Shown: one piece after another, positions 1-13,300 of the stretch
How positions within the stretch are numbered: the first letter of the stretch is position 1
How the letters are laid out: the number at the start of each line of letters is the position of its first letter
NCBI GenBank assembly: GCA_008931825.1
Contig: QXVZ01023150.1
Coordinates: forward strand, 1 to 38,650
Reading direction: 5' to 3'
DNA length: 38,650 nucleotides
Origin: Phallusia fumigata
Lineage: Eukaryota; Chordata; Ascidiacea; Phlebobranchia; Ascidiidae
Notes under the pieces: model-generated
What the model was told of the DNA's origin: nothing
Seen by the model: the letters and a program-made list of their open reading frames with translations, nothing else
Database searches by the model: none
Position numbers and translations under genes: made by a program

Positions 1-3000
1 GTCGTGATTTGGCAAAGTGCGCGTATCACGTATTAATCATAACGCAACAAAATGGCCTCATTGCGAAATTATTTGACAGTTTTTGTTTTTAAAAGCGAAT
101 TTTATGCGCACATACGTTTTTGTTTCCAAAAGCCGACAACAACTATTAAGAAAACTTTCAACGTGAAGGTTATGACGTGTTCAACGTTTTTCCAACGTAT
201 ACAACTAAACGTTTGTGGTTTTTAAAACAACAAAGAAAGCAAAAATTTGTTATTGACACCCTTGAAAGCGTCAACGTAATATTCGCTTTTCATGGCAGAA
301 ACACTTGGCGTAAAAAACCATCAAGCTAAAACATCAAACAATCGCTTCGTCACGCTCCAGTGATAATCGGTGTCTGCTGCTGATTCTTCACACCACTTCT
401 CAAGACAAAAAGAAAATAAAAGCCGGCAGTGGATTTTCTGTTTTTTGTTTTTATTTGCGAAGATGCGTGGAGGGGTGCTCGAAGGCTACTCGTATTCCCA
501 AACGGCTTTCATGTGTCATCCCAACTGCGGACCTGGAATTTTTGACTGGTGGTTCACTGGGAAGATAAAAATAATTGATTCTTGATCACATGCAATTTGG
601 GGCATCAGCAGTTACGATACATACCTGTATTTTTCTTTTAATTGTTGACACTAAGAATTAACGTTTAGGCCACTGGGACAAATCGGAATTCCGAGACAGC
701 TTGGGTGTAGTCGATACTGAAAAAGTGATTCAAATAACGTCTAACAAAGACGAACGTTTTAATGACTTTGAATTTGAATGTACGCTCAGATTGCCCCTAC
801 TCTTACAGGGTTTTTGGGTTAGCATTATTCTGGCGTTTTGTCTATTTTTACAGCGCGTTTCACCTTTCACATTTTCTTACGTTATGCAAGCCGAGTGATG
901 CCTCGAAGCAGTGAATATCGAAAGTTAAAGTGCTTTCGGTGCCTGGAGAATTTTGGTTCCGAAGCCAAGCCATAAATTTTGCTTCGTCGTGGGCTTCGTT
1001 GCTGCCTGACAGAAAACACGAATCGCTCATGCACTCCCGAACTTCCTTGATGGGTGTTCAAAGATAATGTTTCGTACATTATTTCAACAATGTGATAGCG
1101 CAACCACAAGAGCGTGGCCGACTTACACAAGCAAGCCGCAGCCAGTCAAAACACGTTTTTGCCTATCACATGACAGAAAAGCCTAAAAGGAAATGGCGGC
1201 TCTGCAATCCAACCGCTTCTGGCAGGGACAAAAGTGGACGCATTGTGCCAAATATGTATTTTGTGACGTCAACATATCGTTGTGTCGCCAAGTGACGTCG
1301 AATCCACCTGCGGGGGGACATGTCCTGGTGTATTACGTTTCTTCGAGTGCGCCCTCCCAACAATGCTGACAGTGTCTTTTCGGGATTGCCCATACATTCC
1401 GCGAATCCTTGTCGCGTTTACAAATTACACAGTGTGGCGGTGCGGGCAATACACCAAGATTTAAGGTCGGCAAACTACACAAGCTTACGAACGTTTTAAT
1501 CTAAGTAAACCACTGACCAATAAGACATCCGCCCGCGTTTTTGCGCAACCGCCGAATGACAAGAATTTGACAGCCCCGATTTAAAAACTGTAACGATTTG
1601 CCAAAATGCGAAAGCAGATTCGGAGGCGGATACATGCACTTAAGGCTGGTTTGTACAAAACGCGTGCGCTGAAATGTAATACACCACACAACACTTTGTA
1701 GTCAATCAACACGGGACCTGGTATAACAATGCTGTACATGGACTGGAAATGTTTTTCCTGAAATATTGTATTGTGATACGCTGAATCCTAAAATACACCT
1801 TCATCAGGTCATTTGATCGGTCCTGGAAAATCAGACCATGTCATCCGTGTTCACTCTTTCAGGCTATAGTTAAGTGACTGTGCGTTGTGTTGCTTTTTAA
1901 AGCAATATTCTTAAAAAAGCTACCAATATCTCTGATGTTAAGGTCTGTCCATCACTTCAAATATGTTCCATTACATTTGATACAGCACTGTTGAATTCAA
2001 AGGATATTTGGTAGTATAAGCTCAGCATCATTACTCAATATTCAATCCTAACCATGTTTATTTTTCCGGCTTGGGTTGGCGACATCAGTTAATAGTGACG
2101 TGATTTGTAGCTTTTTATTGGCCGAAAAATATCCAAAAAGAGTTTTCCTATGACAAGAAGACGTTTGCATTGACTACAATACAAAAAAACATAAAATCGG
2201 CAACATTCCAGTCTCTTCCGGTCTTGAAAACGTTTTTATCGTAGCGTTCGTTGAATGCAAATTTTCTGCCCATAATACTGGTCCGGCATATGCTGCTGTC
2301 AACTCGAAAATCGTGTGGTGACGGAACAATCTGTCAACCATTATGTACGTTCGTATAATGCACTGAAACAAGCAGCGAAGCAAGGAGCTGCGCATTTTAC
2401 TGCGGAGCCAAGATTTCGCAGAGGCTCTGTCCGGAAAATAACCTTGTAACGCTAATTGGTCTCATACATCAGGATACAATTTGCCCAGAAGTTTGACGTT
2501 TGCCATCGCACTTTCCGCATTCCTAAAGCAACTTTTACGAGGGCGAGCACAACGTTCTGGCATGTATTTCGCGCTAATGGTTACGCCACGCCATAAACAC
2601 AGTCGTATGAACGATTTATCTGTGTGATGTGAACAAAAACAAATGTGCACGCTCCAAGTACGGGAGTCGCTTACACCAGTTAACCGAATGCCGGTGTTAG
2701 TTGTGTTTTGAAAATATTTTAATCTCGGCCTTGGCTTGGCAGTGACTGCGGCACCGCCTCTTGTCGGTTATGTTGCGTCAAAGCAGCTTACAGGGTCCAA
2801 CGGTTCAAGGTGTCTGCAATGTGTTTATGATGTAATCGAAATATTTACGTATGTGTCGTCGAAGCGGTCCGCCAGTAATCTGGTTATTTATGGCGAACTT
2901 GCACTTATCCCGCTTCTTCGGGTGAGACTTGTGAATTCTTACGGGCGATTAACATACTCACAACAAGTCACATCACGCTCGCTGCGGTCGCCTTGCCACG

Positions 3001-5628
3001 TAGCTGGTATTCATTCGCGAGTTCCTTCATTCCCAAAAGGTCACAGCAACGGTGGGTGTTTCGTAATAGTAAGTCAAACTCCACATTAGAATTTTACCGC
3101 AAAGCAGTTCTTGCCATTTTAAACGTATTTTTTAGTCTTGCGATGGCGTCGTGTACTTATGTTGTGGAAACAGATTTTAAAACTTCAAGGCCTTAAGATG
3201 ACGTGGCGATAAAATGTTGAAAACAAGCGACTGTAATCCTCGATAATGCTGGGAAATCTCGTTGTTGTGTGACGGAGTGGATGTGTTGCCAAAATGATGG
3301 TGATCGCTTAGCGTGTCAATCATAACTAATCGCATCACAGCGTTTACAGATAACATCTCTAGCGACATAACGCCCAGAGCAACTTTCGCGCGCCACTTTG
3401 CAAACAGCCACCGAAAATGTACTTGGTCAAAATTGTGCCCTTGAACGTACAAGAAATGTGGCGTTGAAATACTTCCCGCATGGAATGTGAGACCCACGGA
3501 ATTCCTGAATGAGAGCTACTGCTGTTCACAACAGTTGTATCGCAGTGCGTGTGGAGTGTGACCTTTCTACGGTGAAATTACACCGGATAAAAGTGAAGAC
3601 GTGTGCCGATCGGCAACAGGTGTTGGTGAAAGAAGGCTGCTTGCTTTGTTGTGATGCGCTCGTTTACAGGGGCAGTGGCGCGCATCAGCGGCCCGCGATG
3701 GGTGTCCTTCCGTCCGAAACCCGGGCGCGTGGCGTCTGTTTCACCTGTCAATGTAGCTGGCCTGCCTCTGGCGAGCTGGTCACAGTCACGGAGCCGTTGG
3801 ATTTCACGACCCCGACGCGATCCGCTTCACCGAAAAACAACATTGGCCCCCGCGAGCCTGATGAGTTTGAAGCGCGAGAGGTGTTGCGGATTTGACGGGG
3901 CACCTTTGATCGCTCGCCGATTGGCTCACGCCGATCGTTCAAGCATGAAAAAATAACAACATTGTATCAGACAGGCCGCTGTTGATTAAACCCACATCAA
4001 AGTTTCAGTTTCGTGAAACACCCGGGCGACAATTGCCAACGTTCCTCAGCTTGTGTCACAAATACTACCAAAACTGTGGTATTTTTTTCTGTCAAGCCGA
4101 ATCCTGATTAAGGTGAGACGACAAGCAGGTTAGGCTTTGGCAGGCGGTGGATGCTCTGTTTCAAAGGGCCAGTTGGCCTTTCACATGACCCCAAACACTT
4201 GTGCAGGTTTGCGGTGTCGGGAAGGGGGGTTCGGGGGTGGCCGCAAATACGAGGGCAACAGCTGCGAAATGCGACTGCTTTGACGCGCCGTGACATTGTT
4301 ATCGCAGCGACAAATCCAGGACGGTAGAGATGCACGTGTTAACCATTGTGTCAATCACACAATGACGTTGAGTGTGGAAAGGCTGGGCTGAAAGTCCAGT
4401 GCGTGACATAGCGGGCCTTTTGTGAAGGAAAATTTCAAGTTCTTTGTTTCGTCACAAGCATAAGTTTGTCGCCGACAGCACGCCACTGTTACACGGTTCG
4501 GGCTGCTCCACAACGAACACAAACAAAGCCTCGCCCCGGTGCGTATCAGCGCCACGGCAGGTCTCCCTCCGCCACCACACGTGCCCCTCAGCAATGTTAT
4601 GTACGAAAACGAGAAGACAAAAGAGAAAAGGCAACTGGCGCGAGGGCGTGCGAGCCGGAAGGAAAATCAATAGGAATTGTAGAAAGCAAATAGAGATGTC
4701 ACCTGAGACTAAAAGCGAAAGGCCAGGTGGCGACATATCGCTACGAGCCTTATGTGTCGCTTTCAAACCGAACAAGGCACCGCGCTCGAGGAACTTTCTA
4801 CGAATAACGCGCGACTGCAAATCGCGGTCGGACGGATTCTGAGCTAAAATGTGGGTTATAAATCAGATGCACGTGTATGACAATAGTACAACATGCGTGT
4901 TACAAGGCATACGTGCCGGCCGAGAATTTATCCCCGCTGGTGCGATGAGTTCTCAATAATCGAGGCATAGGGAAAGGCGAACGACAGGTTTAGTGAGCAT
5001 GAATTGGCCAGTCAGTCGACACGGGGGATTTTGGCGCAAGCACAGAGGTGAAGAGATTCGTATGATTCATAGCGCTGCAGATATGACCGATAAGTATATC
5101 AGCAGATTGCTTTTACTGTCGAAGTTTTACTATCAACGGTCAAATCATTTTAGTGTAGAAATAAAACTAAATTAGTACAATCATATACAATTTGGTGTCA
5201 ACTTTTTACTATAAATCGCTGTGTTTTTCCTGTCACTTGTGACAGAATAACAAAATACAACAAAAAGCAAGGTGGAGTTTAGATGTCGTAGCCCAGGACA
5301 GCATTGGGATCGATGTCGTTTCCAGAAGGTAAATTAAGTTCGAAAAAGTAAGGAAGAAGCCCCAGCCAGTCACTCATCTCTGCATTGTGTTTTAGGAAGT
5401 GTCGCGTCTGGGATCCATGGAGTTCATGTGTTACACTATTTTTTGTAGTCTCTTGAGTCTCAGCGAATCAATGAGATGACAGAATTTGTCGCAAAACACC
5501 TTGGGGTTAAATCTTGGCTTTTTTCAACTTCGAACTCCCACAATGCGAGTCAAGTGGCCCAGGTTTACTTGTAAACTCGAATGTGGTTGAGAACAGGTGG
5601 AATTAGAGAGATAGCATACACACGTGTT
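1..5628. other. Non-coding upstream region, no gene recognised
   Basis: I see no convincing coding exon on either strand. The open frames here are short, overlap each other on both strands and resemble no family I know. The sequence is CpG-rich, most strongly at about 3660-3960, where a GC-rich stretch carries an inverted CCAAT box (ATTGG near 3919). A perfect palindromic CRE/ATF octamer, TGACGTCA, lies at 1264-1271. The region may be intergenic, or may hold distal regulation or untranslated exons for the LMX1 gene downstream; the sequence alone does not decide. Confidence 0.5.
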
Positions 5629-5925
5629 TGTGTAGCAAACTTTAAGTGAGTCACAGAAATTCTAATCTGCAACATTTATTCCTGTCCGTTCGGTTCTTCC
5701 TTCTGAAGCTGCGTTTAAAAATAGCCTAAACCCACACCTTCTTTTTTTGGTGCAGTAAAGAGGGTCCATGATGGCAGTGGCATTCAAACGGTGTCTTGTG
5801 CTGATAGGACGACCTTGGCAGAAGGTTTTATCCGGCGACGATAAAATTAGCGACAAATTTGTTTTTTTTGTTTGATTAATCACCGTTTGTGTAGTTGCGC
5901 GTCATGTTATTTCCAGAAAACTGCC
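5629..5925 (+). repeat. Duplicated block 1, copy A (ends at an N)
   Basis: This block of about 297 bases recurs directly after the single N at 5926. It starts with TGTGTAGCAAACTTT and ends with AAAACTGCC exactly against the N. The two copies differ by scattered substitutions and a small indel (GTGTAG against TTATTTCATG near the end). The geometry suggests two overlapping contig ends, probably two alleles, rather than a biological repeat. It contains no gene. Confidence 0.85.
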
Positions 5926-5926
5926 N

Positions 5927-6229
5927 TGTGTAGCAAACTTTAGGTGAGTCACAGAAATTCTAATCTGCAACATTTATTCCTGCCCGTTCGGTTCTTCCTT
6001 CTGATGCTGCGTTTAAAAATAGCCTGAATCCACACCTTCTTTTTTTGGTGCAGTAAAGAGGGTCCATGATGGCAATGGCATTTTAACGGTGTCTTGTGCT
6101 GAGAGGACGACCTTGGCAAAAGGTTTTATCCGGCGATGATAAAATTAGCGACAAATTTGTTTTTTTTTGTTTGATTAATCACCCTTTGTTATTTCATGTT
6201 GCGCGTCATGTTATTTCCAGAAAACTGCC
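5927..6229 (+). repeat. Duplicated block 1, copy B (starts at an N)
   Basis: Second copy of the block ending at 5925. It begins on the first base after the N and runs to AAAACTGCC, after which unique sequence continues. It is a few bases longer than copy A because of an indel. Confidence 0.85.
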
Positions 6230-6459
6230 CGTGGCGCATTTCATGTGTTAATCTACAATCAAGCTGATAAAACTTGAACTATTAGGTTTGGACTCGCGGA
6301 ACCGATTTTCTGGAATTGTTTGGGCGTATAGTGTTCTTTGGCTGTAATTCGGAATCAAGATAAACTTTGGCTATAAATTATAAATTCGCGGCAGTTTTTT
6401 CTCTATTACTGTCCCTGCTATAATACTCAGCATTTAACAAAGCTAAACAACAGATAACC

Positions 6460-7747
6460 AGACATTTGAAATCTGTGCTTGTTTGCAGAACAGTCATTGT
6501 TTATTAACAAAACATCGAGAATCAGGAAACAAACAAGGAACGCGCCTCTTTTTCAGGTCGATCATGATCAGCAGTGGTTATTTTTGCGCCATTTTTGTTT
6601 GATGGTGAGAGAAGCTATCATGATCCGAATCTTACGCGAGCAAAAAACAAAAAAGTGGCGCGTGCGCAAAACGTTGCTTTTGTCACTGGCATTGCGCTTT
6701 TTCCGTTATTTCGACATATCGAGACAGTCTAGAGTCTAGACCACCAGTCGTTTGCTATATTATTTCCGTGAAAACGACAACAAATGGCTTGCACTCGAAA
6801 ACACTGTTACATGTTATTGTGTGTATCAAATGCAGACAGTGCGTTGCACTGGAAGGGGCAGAATAGCAGCCAATATTTATAAACATTAGTTTGTGTATTT
6901 TGAAACTAGCGCGCCAAGAAATGAGAGCTTAATTATGATTGTCTAGTTATGTGTGGGTCTCGAATTGCTGACAATAACGGTGTGACTGTGCAATCGCACG
7001 CCTGGCTAATTATTTAAGCGCAGTTTCGGTTTAAAGTCTGGTTCTGTTGAGCTCTGTGTAGTGTGTAGCATGTGGACTGACATCAGGGCATGACAATGCT
7101 AAAATTTTTACTGCCGCTCTTAAAACTCTAATTTGGCGCATTTGTAAGAATGAGCTTGAGAAATATGTGTGTTGCTGGTATCATCCTAGCGCCGGGCAAA
7201 CATATCGATTTGCGCGTTCACGCAGCATTATTGTGCGTCAGGTTGCACGTGGGCAAGTGTCAAGTGCACAAAATCCTGTTTAGGGTCAGCGCACCAAACT
7301 TGAAAATGTGTCAGGACAACCGGGCGCCTGTGAAAATGCAGGTGCGGGCCGGCGGGCTGCTTTTGTTGGCCGGGCACGGCTTGCTGTCTTTACAAAGTGC
7401 TGCAAACAATGGCCGTGGAAAGCAACTCAAGGTTAGATGGAATCAGTGTGCTGGTGGCAGTGGTGCCGCTATTGGCAGTTTATTTTGGGGAACGCAGAAG
7501 ACACGGCGCTTAAGGATTTAAGTATGTTTGAGTGTTTATAGGCGATTTCGCGGAAATGTTGCTGACGATTGGATTAGACCTCGCATGGGCGTTGGGTTGC
7601 CAGGCAAGTGAGTCAGTTAAGTTTTTTAAGCCCAAGGGTGGTTGCGCGCGTCACACGCCGTCGAAGTTTGCTACGATTGGCACAAACTCATTTTCTAATC
7701 CGCTTACTGGAAAACAAAAACCGCGAGGTCCTACATCTAGATGCTGC
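6460..7747 (+). repeat. Duplicated block 2, copy A (1288 bp, ends at an N)
   Basis: This 1288-base block starts AGACATTTGAAATCTG and ends CTAGATGCTGC directly against the N at 7748. The same 1288 bases follow the N. By eye I find only about four substitutions between the copies. Short open frames inside, such as 6479-6739 and 7150-7521, appear in both copies and resemble no protein family, so I do not call them genes. A 15-base perfect palindrome built on TCTAGA lies at 6727-6741. Confidence 0.9.
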
Positions 7748-7748
7748 N

Positions 7749-9036
7749 AGACATTTGAAATCTGTGCTTGTTTGCAGAACAGTCATTGTTTATTAACAAA
7801 ACATCGAGAATCAGGAAACAAACAAGGAACGCGCCTCTTTTTCAGGTCGATCATGATCAGCAGTGGTTATTTTTGCGCCATTTTTGTTTGATGGTGAGAG
7901 AAGCTATCATGATCCGAATCTTACGCGAGCAAAAAACAAAAAAGTGGCGCGTGCGCAAAACGTTGCTTTTGTCACTGGCATTGCGCTTTTTCCGTTATTT
8001 CGACATATCGAGACAGTCTAGAGTCTAGACCACCAGTCGTTTGCTATATTATTTCCGTGAAAACGACAACAAATGGCTTGCACTCGAAAACACTGTTACA
8101 TGTTATTGTGTGTATCAAATGCAGACAGTGCGTTGCACTGGAAGGGGCAGAATAGCAGCCAATATTTATAAACATTAGTTTGTGTATTTTGAAACTAGCG
8201 CGCCAAGAAATGAGAGCTTAATTATGATTGTCTAGTTATGTGTGGGTCTCGAATTGCTGACAATAACGGTGTGACTGTGTAATCGCACGCCTGGCTAATT
8301 ATTTAAGCGCAGTTTCGGTTTAAAGTCTGGTGCTGTTGAGCTCTGTGTAGTGTGTAGCATGTGGATTGACATCAGGGCATGACAATGCTAAAATTTTTAC
8401 TGCCGCTCTTAAAACTCTAATTTGGCGCATTTGTAAGAATGAGCTTGAGAAATATGTGTGTTGCTGGTATCATCCTAGCGCCGGGCAAACATATCGATTT
8501 GCGCGTTCACGCAGCATTATTGTGCGTCAGGTTGCACGTGGGCAAGTGTCAAGTGCACAAAATCCTGTTTAGGGTCAGCGCACCAAACTTGAAAATGTGT
8601 CAGGACAACCGGGCGCCTGTGAAAATGCAGGTGCGGGCCGGCGGGCTGCTTTTGTTGGCCGGGCACGGCTTGCTGTCTTTACAAAGTGCTGCAAACAATG
8701 GCCGTGGAAAGCAACTCAAGGTTAGATGGAATCAGTGTGCTGGTGGCAGTGGTGCCGCTATTGGCAGTTTATTTTGGGGAACGCAGAAGACACGGCGCTT
8801 AAGGATTTAAGTATGTTTGAGTGTTTATAGGCGATTTCGCGGAAATGTTGCTGACGATTGGATTAGACCTCGCATGGGCGTTGGGTTGCCAGGCAAGTGA
8901 GTCAGTTAAGTTTTTTAGGCCCAAGGGTGGTTGCGCGCGTCACACGCCGTCGAAGTTTGCTACGATTGGCACAAACTCATTTTCTAATCCGCTTACTGGA
9001 AAACAAAAACCGCGAGGTCCTACATCTAGATGCTGC
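7749..9036 (+). repeat. Duplicated block 2, copy B (1288 bp, starts at an N)
   Basis: Copy of 6460-7747 with exactly the same length, beginning on the first base after the N. Substitutions seen include C to T in the GTGACTGTG context near 8280, T to G in GTCTGGT near 8332, C to T in GTGGA near 8366, and A to G in the TTTTTTA tract near 8918. Unique sequence resumes at TAAATTTTGACG. This is most simply the other allele of the same locus. Confidence 0.9.
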
Positions 9037-10376
9037 TAAATTTTGACGCGTGTATAGACAAGAGCATGAGGCGTGGACGTCTGATGGGATATAAATAGTC
9101 TATCAGAGCAAATTGTCCAAGAAACAAAACGCATTTTCGTCTACTGCGTGCAATGTGCCGCGAGAGCGTCAATGAGCTGATTAGCTTCACGCAATGCTGT
9201 TGCAAGAAGCCGCCAGCGTACGTTACAAAGAAATCGATTTTATGACCTTTTTTATCTTAATTACTTTCACTTGCCCTATTCGCATTTTTAAGTTGTTTAG
9301 GAGATGTTAATTTATGTGTAAGAACAGTGCCTTGTATTGGAGAGGTTATAGCTTGGCGCAAGTTTCAGGCGAGCAGATAGTGGAGAACACGGCCGTTGGA
9401 TGATTGTTGACCGATAGGATTTACGTTTTGTGTATTAGCGCTTGCTTCACGAACGACTTTCGGCAAATAAGACGCCACAACGTCAAGAACAAGCAGTTTG
9501 TCAGGCAGGGCCGACTGACAAGGAGAGAGTGTCACTGTAGAAAGTATGGGTGCAAAAGGATAAATTTTCACACTGAATTTAAAAACTAGTTTGCTTGTGC
9601 CAATTCTCATTCAAATGTCTAACTTCTTCTATTCAATGTTTAAATTCAGGTCAGAAATGCCGTATTTTTGTGCACTATTTTTTTCTGTTGCAAAGTTTCG
9701 ACGTTTCTGATAAGAGCTGATATTCAGTGATCTCTTTGTTATGTGTTTTAATGAAGAATAAGGTGCTCAGCATAAACTGCAATAACTGGAGGCTTATCGG
9801 TGGAAATGAACAATATCTGTTGCCTAAGCATATTAACCACATACGGCCGCAAGTAGCACCGCCCTCCAGCAAGAGTATCAGCAGATATAGGAAATGCGAC
9901 TTAAAAACATCCGGCTTTTTATGATGTGAAAAAGGACCAGCCACGATATAAGGAAAATGTATTCCAATTGGTGTAAGTGTATGTTGCGATGGTGCTGAGC
10001 CTCGCGGTGCGTATTGCGCCAGCATCCGCCATTTTACATTCACCTCAATTACGCGCGTGATAGTAAGTTGCGTCATTTTGAGGTCGCCGTTTCGTTAAGC
10101 AGTCGTGGTGTCTGCAGGCAGCGACCGACATACGACCGACACCATTGGGTATCGAGTGCCAACATCACAACTAACGTGGTCCTCAAAATGTGTGATTTTT
10201 CAGCTAAGGTCAGTGCAATTGCTGTTGTTGTTTCCGTGTAACTTCAATCGGGCGCGACCCAGAGGCAAGGAGCCGGAGACATTCGTTACATCGCCTTGCT
10301 CGCGGGTGTTCGTTTGGGAGTGTTGCCGCACTGCTGCCGAGTGCGGGCTCTCTTCCATTCCAAGCTCGGAAACTCG
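9037..10376 (+). other. Proximal upstream region and probable 5' UTR of the LMX1 gene
   Basis: No coding exon is recognised. The last 200 bases before the proposed start at 10377 are GC- and CpG-rich, in keeping with a core promoter or 5' untranslated region. A TATA-like element lies at 9090. The transcription start cannot be placed from sequence. Confidence 0.45.
9090..9098 (+). promoter_or_regulatory. TATA-like element upstream of the LMX1 gene
   Basis: TATAAATAG matches the TATA consensus and sits in locally CpG-bearing sequence on the gene's strand, about 1.3 kb before the first proposed codon. If it is used, the transcript would have a long leader or a further 5' intron. A single match is weak evidence. 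Confidence 0.25.
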
Positions 10377-13300
10377 ATGAAAGTGGAATCGTTCGCTATG
10401 ACAAACATGGAGGAAGATGACGCCAACGAAGGAGGTGAGTCAGTGCACGTCGAATTAGCAGTGTACGTAAAACTATGTATTTTCGTGCTTGAGAATGTTC
10501 TTTGCCCCGTGACAAATTATGACAAGTTGAAAACACTTCCGCATTGTTCCAAAACATAAAATACAATTAACTTTGTGAGGTCAGATGCTAGTTGTAAAAT
10601 TTAATTTGCGCTACTCGAAAAAAAACTGATGATAGAATTTTTAGGTTCGAAGATAAAGTTTTTGAATACTAGTTTAGTAATGCTTTGTACTTGCAAATTT
10701 GTTAAATTTACCTAATTACACCTAAATATTTTTTTTGGTGTTATACTAGTGTACAAATCAAAAAGGAATAAACAGAGGCGTGGTATGTTAAAATCAGCTA
10801 TCGAATACGTCCGTTTACCGAATATATCAAAATATTTTTGCAGTGCTTTATTATTAGGGAAACATGTTTATAACGTAGTACCAATTACGGATTGGCGTAT
10901 ATGTCACTTGTAACATATCACGTCTTGATCTAATATNTCAAAATATTTTTGCAGTGCTTTATTATTAGGGAAACATGTTTATAACGTAGTACCAATTACG
11001 GATTGGCGTATATGTCACTTGTAACATATCACGTCTTGATCTAATATTAAGTCTAGTTTATAATGTTGTATATAACAGCACGGGGCGTAAAAGCTGCGCG
11101 GAATTTTTGTGGCAACTTTTTTAGAATAAAATTTACATGCAAGTTTTGCGGGGCTCGGATCTCCACACCGCGTTTCTTCGTTGCGAATTGTTCAGGGACT
11201 GATTACACTCTTAGCTGTCGCCACAATTCAAACAAATACTGACTATGGAATGCTTCAACGCCAAACGGAATAAATGTGAACCTCAGACTTTGTAAACTTA
11301 CATCGCGACAAACTCAAACAATAAATTGATAAATGTGATTTCAAGTATTCCCGCATGTTTAAACAAATACAATTCTAGATTTGAAGATGTGTATTTTGAG
11401 ATGCAATTTATATTTTAACGTAGTCGACAAAAAGTGGCATAAGTTTTGAATGGTAAAGACTGTAACACTAGTAGTTTGTAGTAGGAATACTTGAAGAGGA
11501 CACTGCCTCAAGAAGGCAACTTGTCTGCTTTGTAGTCGGGGCATTTTTTACCAATGAAGCGCAACAAACAAACACTCGAAACTGACGCGCAATCGCCAAA
11601 TGTTTACTTCGCCTCGTTTGACTTCGCCCGGCCAACAGACAGAGCAGCGCAGCACAGGGACCTTCCGACACAAATGCGCAAACCATTACTTAAAGTTTTG
11701 TGAAGACAACGTCATTTTTTCTGATGCTGTTTGTTTTATTTTTAAACCAGATTCCCGAGTTTCGCTTCCAACTCATGGAGCAATAATGAGCCTCCCAGTC
11801 CACCTCGGCGACTGCAGCGGGATCTCAAGTGGCCAGAACACGGCAGAATCGACCAGCAGTGCCCCGGAACTGTGCTCAGGCTGTCACAAGCCCATCTACG
11901 ATAAATACTACATGTGGGTTGACAGGCGCGCTTGGCACGAGTCTTGCGTGCAATGCAGTGTTTGTGGGCAGGCACTCGTCGACTCATGCTACTTGAAAAA
12001 CTGCAAATTATACTGCCGACAAGATTACAAGAAGTAAGTTGTGAAAGTCATGCTCTGATATCTGTGATTAGCGAAAATTAGCGGCCTGTGGTGGGAATGC
12101 TTTCGCACACAAATATGCGCACTGCCCAAGTGCTAAATGTTATTAAGGAAGTAAACAACTGGCAAAGATTTTGTGTGCCGAAGATTATTCTTTTTAAATT
12201 CCTGGCAATGTTTGGCCTCTGTGTGTATGTGACAACCTAGAAACAATTGTCACCGCGCCTAATGTCTCTCAACGCATTCTTGCCGTAAACACACGGTTTC
12301 AGTGTAGCAATGTCGTATAGGGTTAGAATTATGTGTGAGTCTCGCATTGGTGCGCAATGATACGTTGAGGCAAAATACAGCGCAGTCGCATTGATGAAGA
12401 TTACCTCTGCGTGGGTGGGGAGACAGACACCATTGTGATTTCACAGTACTTGGATTATGACGGCATTAGACTCGCGCGCAGCCGCGCTTTGCTTCTGGCG
12501 CGCTCGCACGATTTTTGTTGAAATGCGTTTCTAGGTAGTAACTCCCGAACCCCGCCGTAACTATTGTGAATAGGGGCGGGGACACAGTCTATAGTTATGT
12601 CGGAAACAAAGCCAGTTGAATAATGTCATCGGAAATAGCGGTCAACACCACAATTCCATTTCACAATGCCACGCAAGCCATAAATTACCATCAGGGACGA
12701 CTTGACACCACACTAAGAACGATCTAAGTTTAATATTTGCGTTAATCACGCGTTGCGTGGTTTCGCAAGGGGGGATCTGTATGCGAACGGCACGTAATAA
12801 ATGCGCGTCATAGGATTTGCGGAGGCCATACGCAGCGCAACGCGTTTCGTGTGGTGAGAGTCCCAAAAATACTTAAAAAGAATACTCCAAGCCACCAACA
12901 ATATGATTCATTTCAATAATTCCACGGGCTAAGCAGAAGCGAGTTATTGTTACATTTTTGCGCCCCTGCGTTTTGTCGCAATGCTGCACGAGAGTTCTGT
13001 TGCTGCCTTAAAATGGAAGCGAACGACGCCTGACTTGCTAGGCGCGTTTGGCAAATTTGTGCGATTTAAGGAAAGCAGCCAAACGAGTGATGACATGGCA
13101 GAACGGCCTTACGCCACACGCTGTGAGGAAAATATTGACACGTCACTTGCAGAAATGCATTGTTTTAACGTTTTTCTTCGCTGAAATAGAGGCGAGAAAA
13201 TTGGCTGCGTTAGTCAACTCCAAAATCGACACCTGGCCCGTTTCCTAGCTTTTGTCGCCGCCACTTGAAAACTAAACAGCTTTTTCCGACTGTGGTGGTG

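Noticed and set aside
3509..3956. Overlapping plus-strand open frames of 101-128 codons in GC-rich sequence
   Set aside because: Two overlapping frames and an antisense frame are open at once, as expected from GC-rich non-coding DNA. No domain, motif or splice structure is recognisable.
6479..8028. Identical open reading frames at 6479-6739 and 7768-8028 (and 7150-7521 / 8439-8810), looking like a small duplicated gene family
   Set aside because: They lie in the N-centred 1288-bp duplication, so their repetition is explained by the assembly. The translations match no family I know, and the frames are short and not supported by splice signals.
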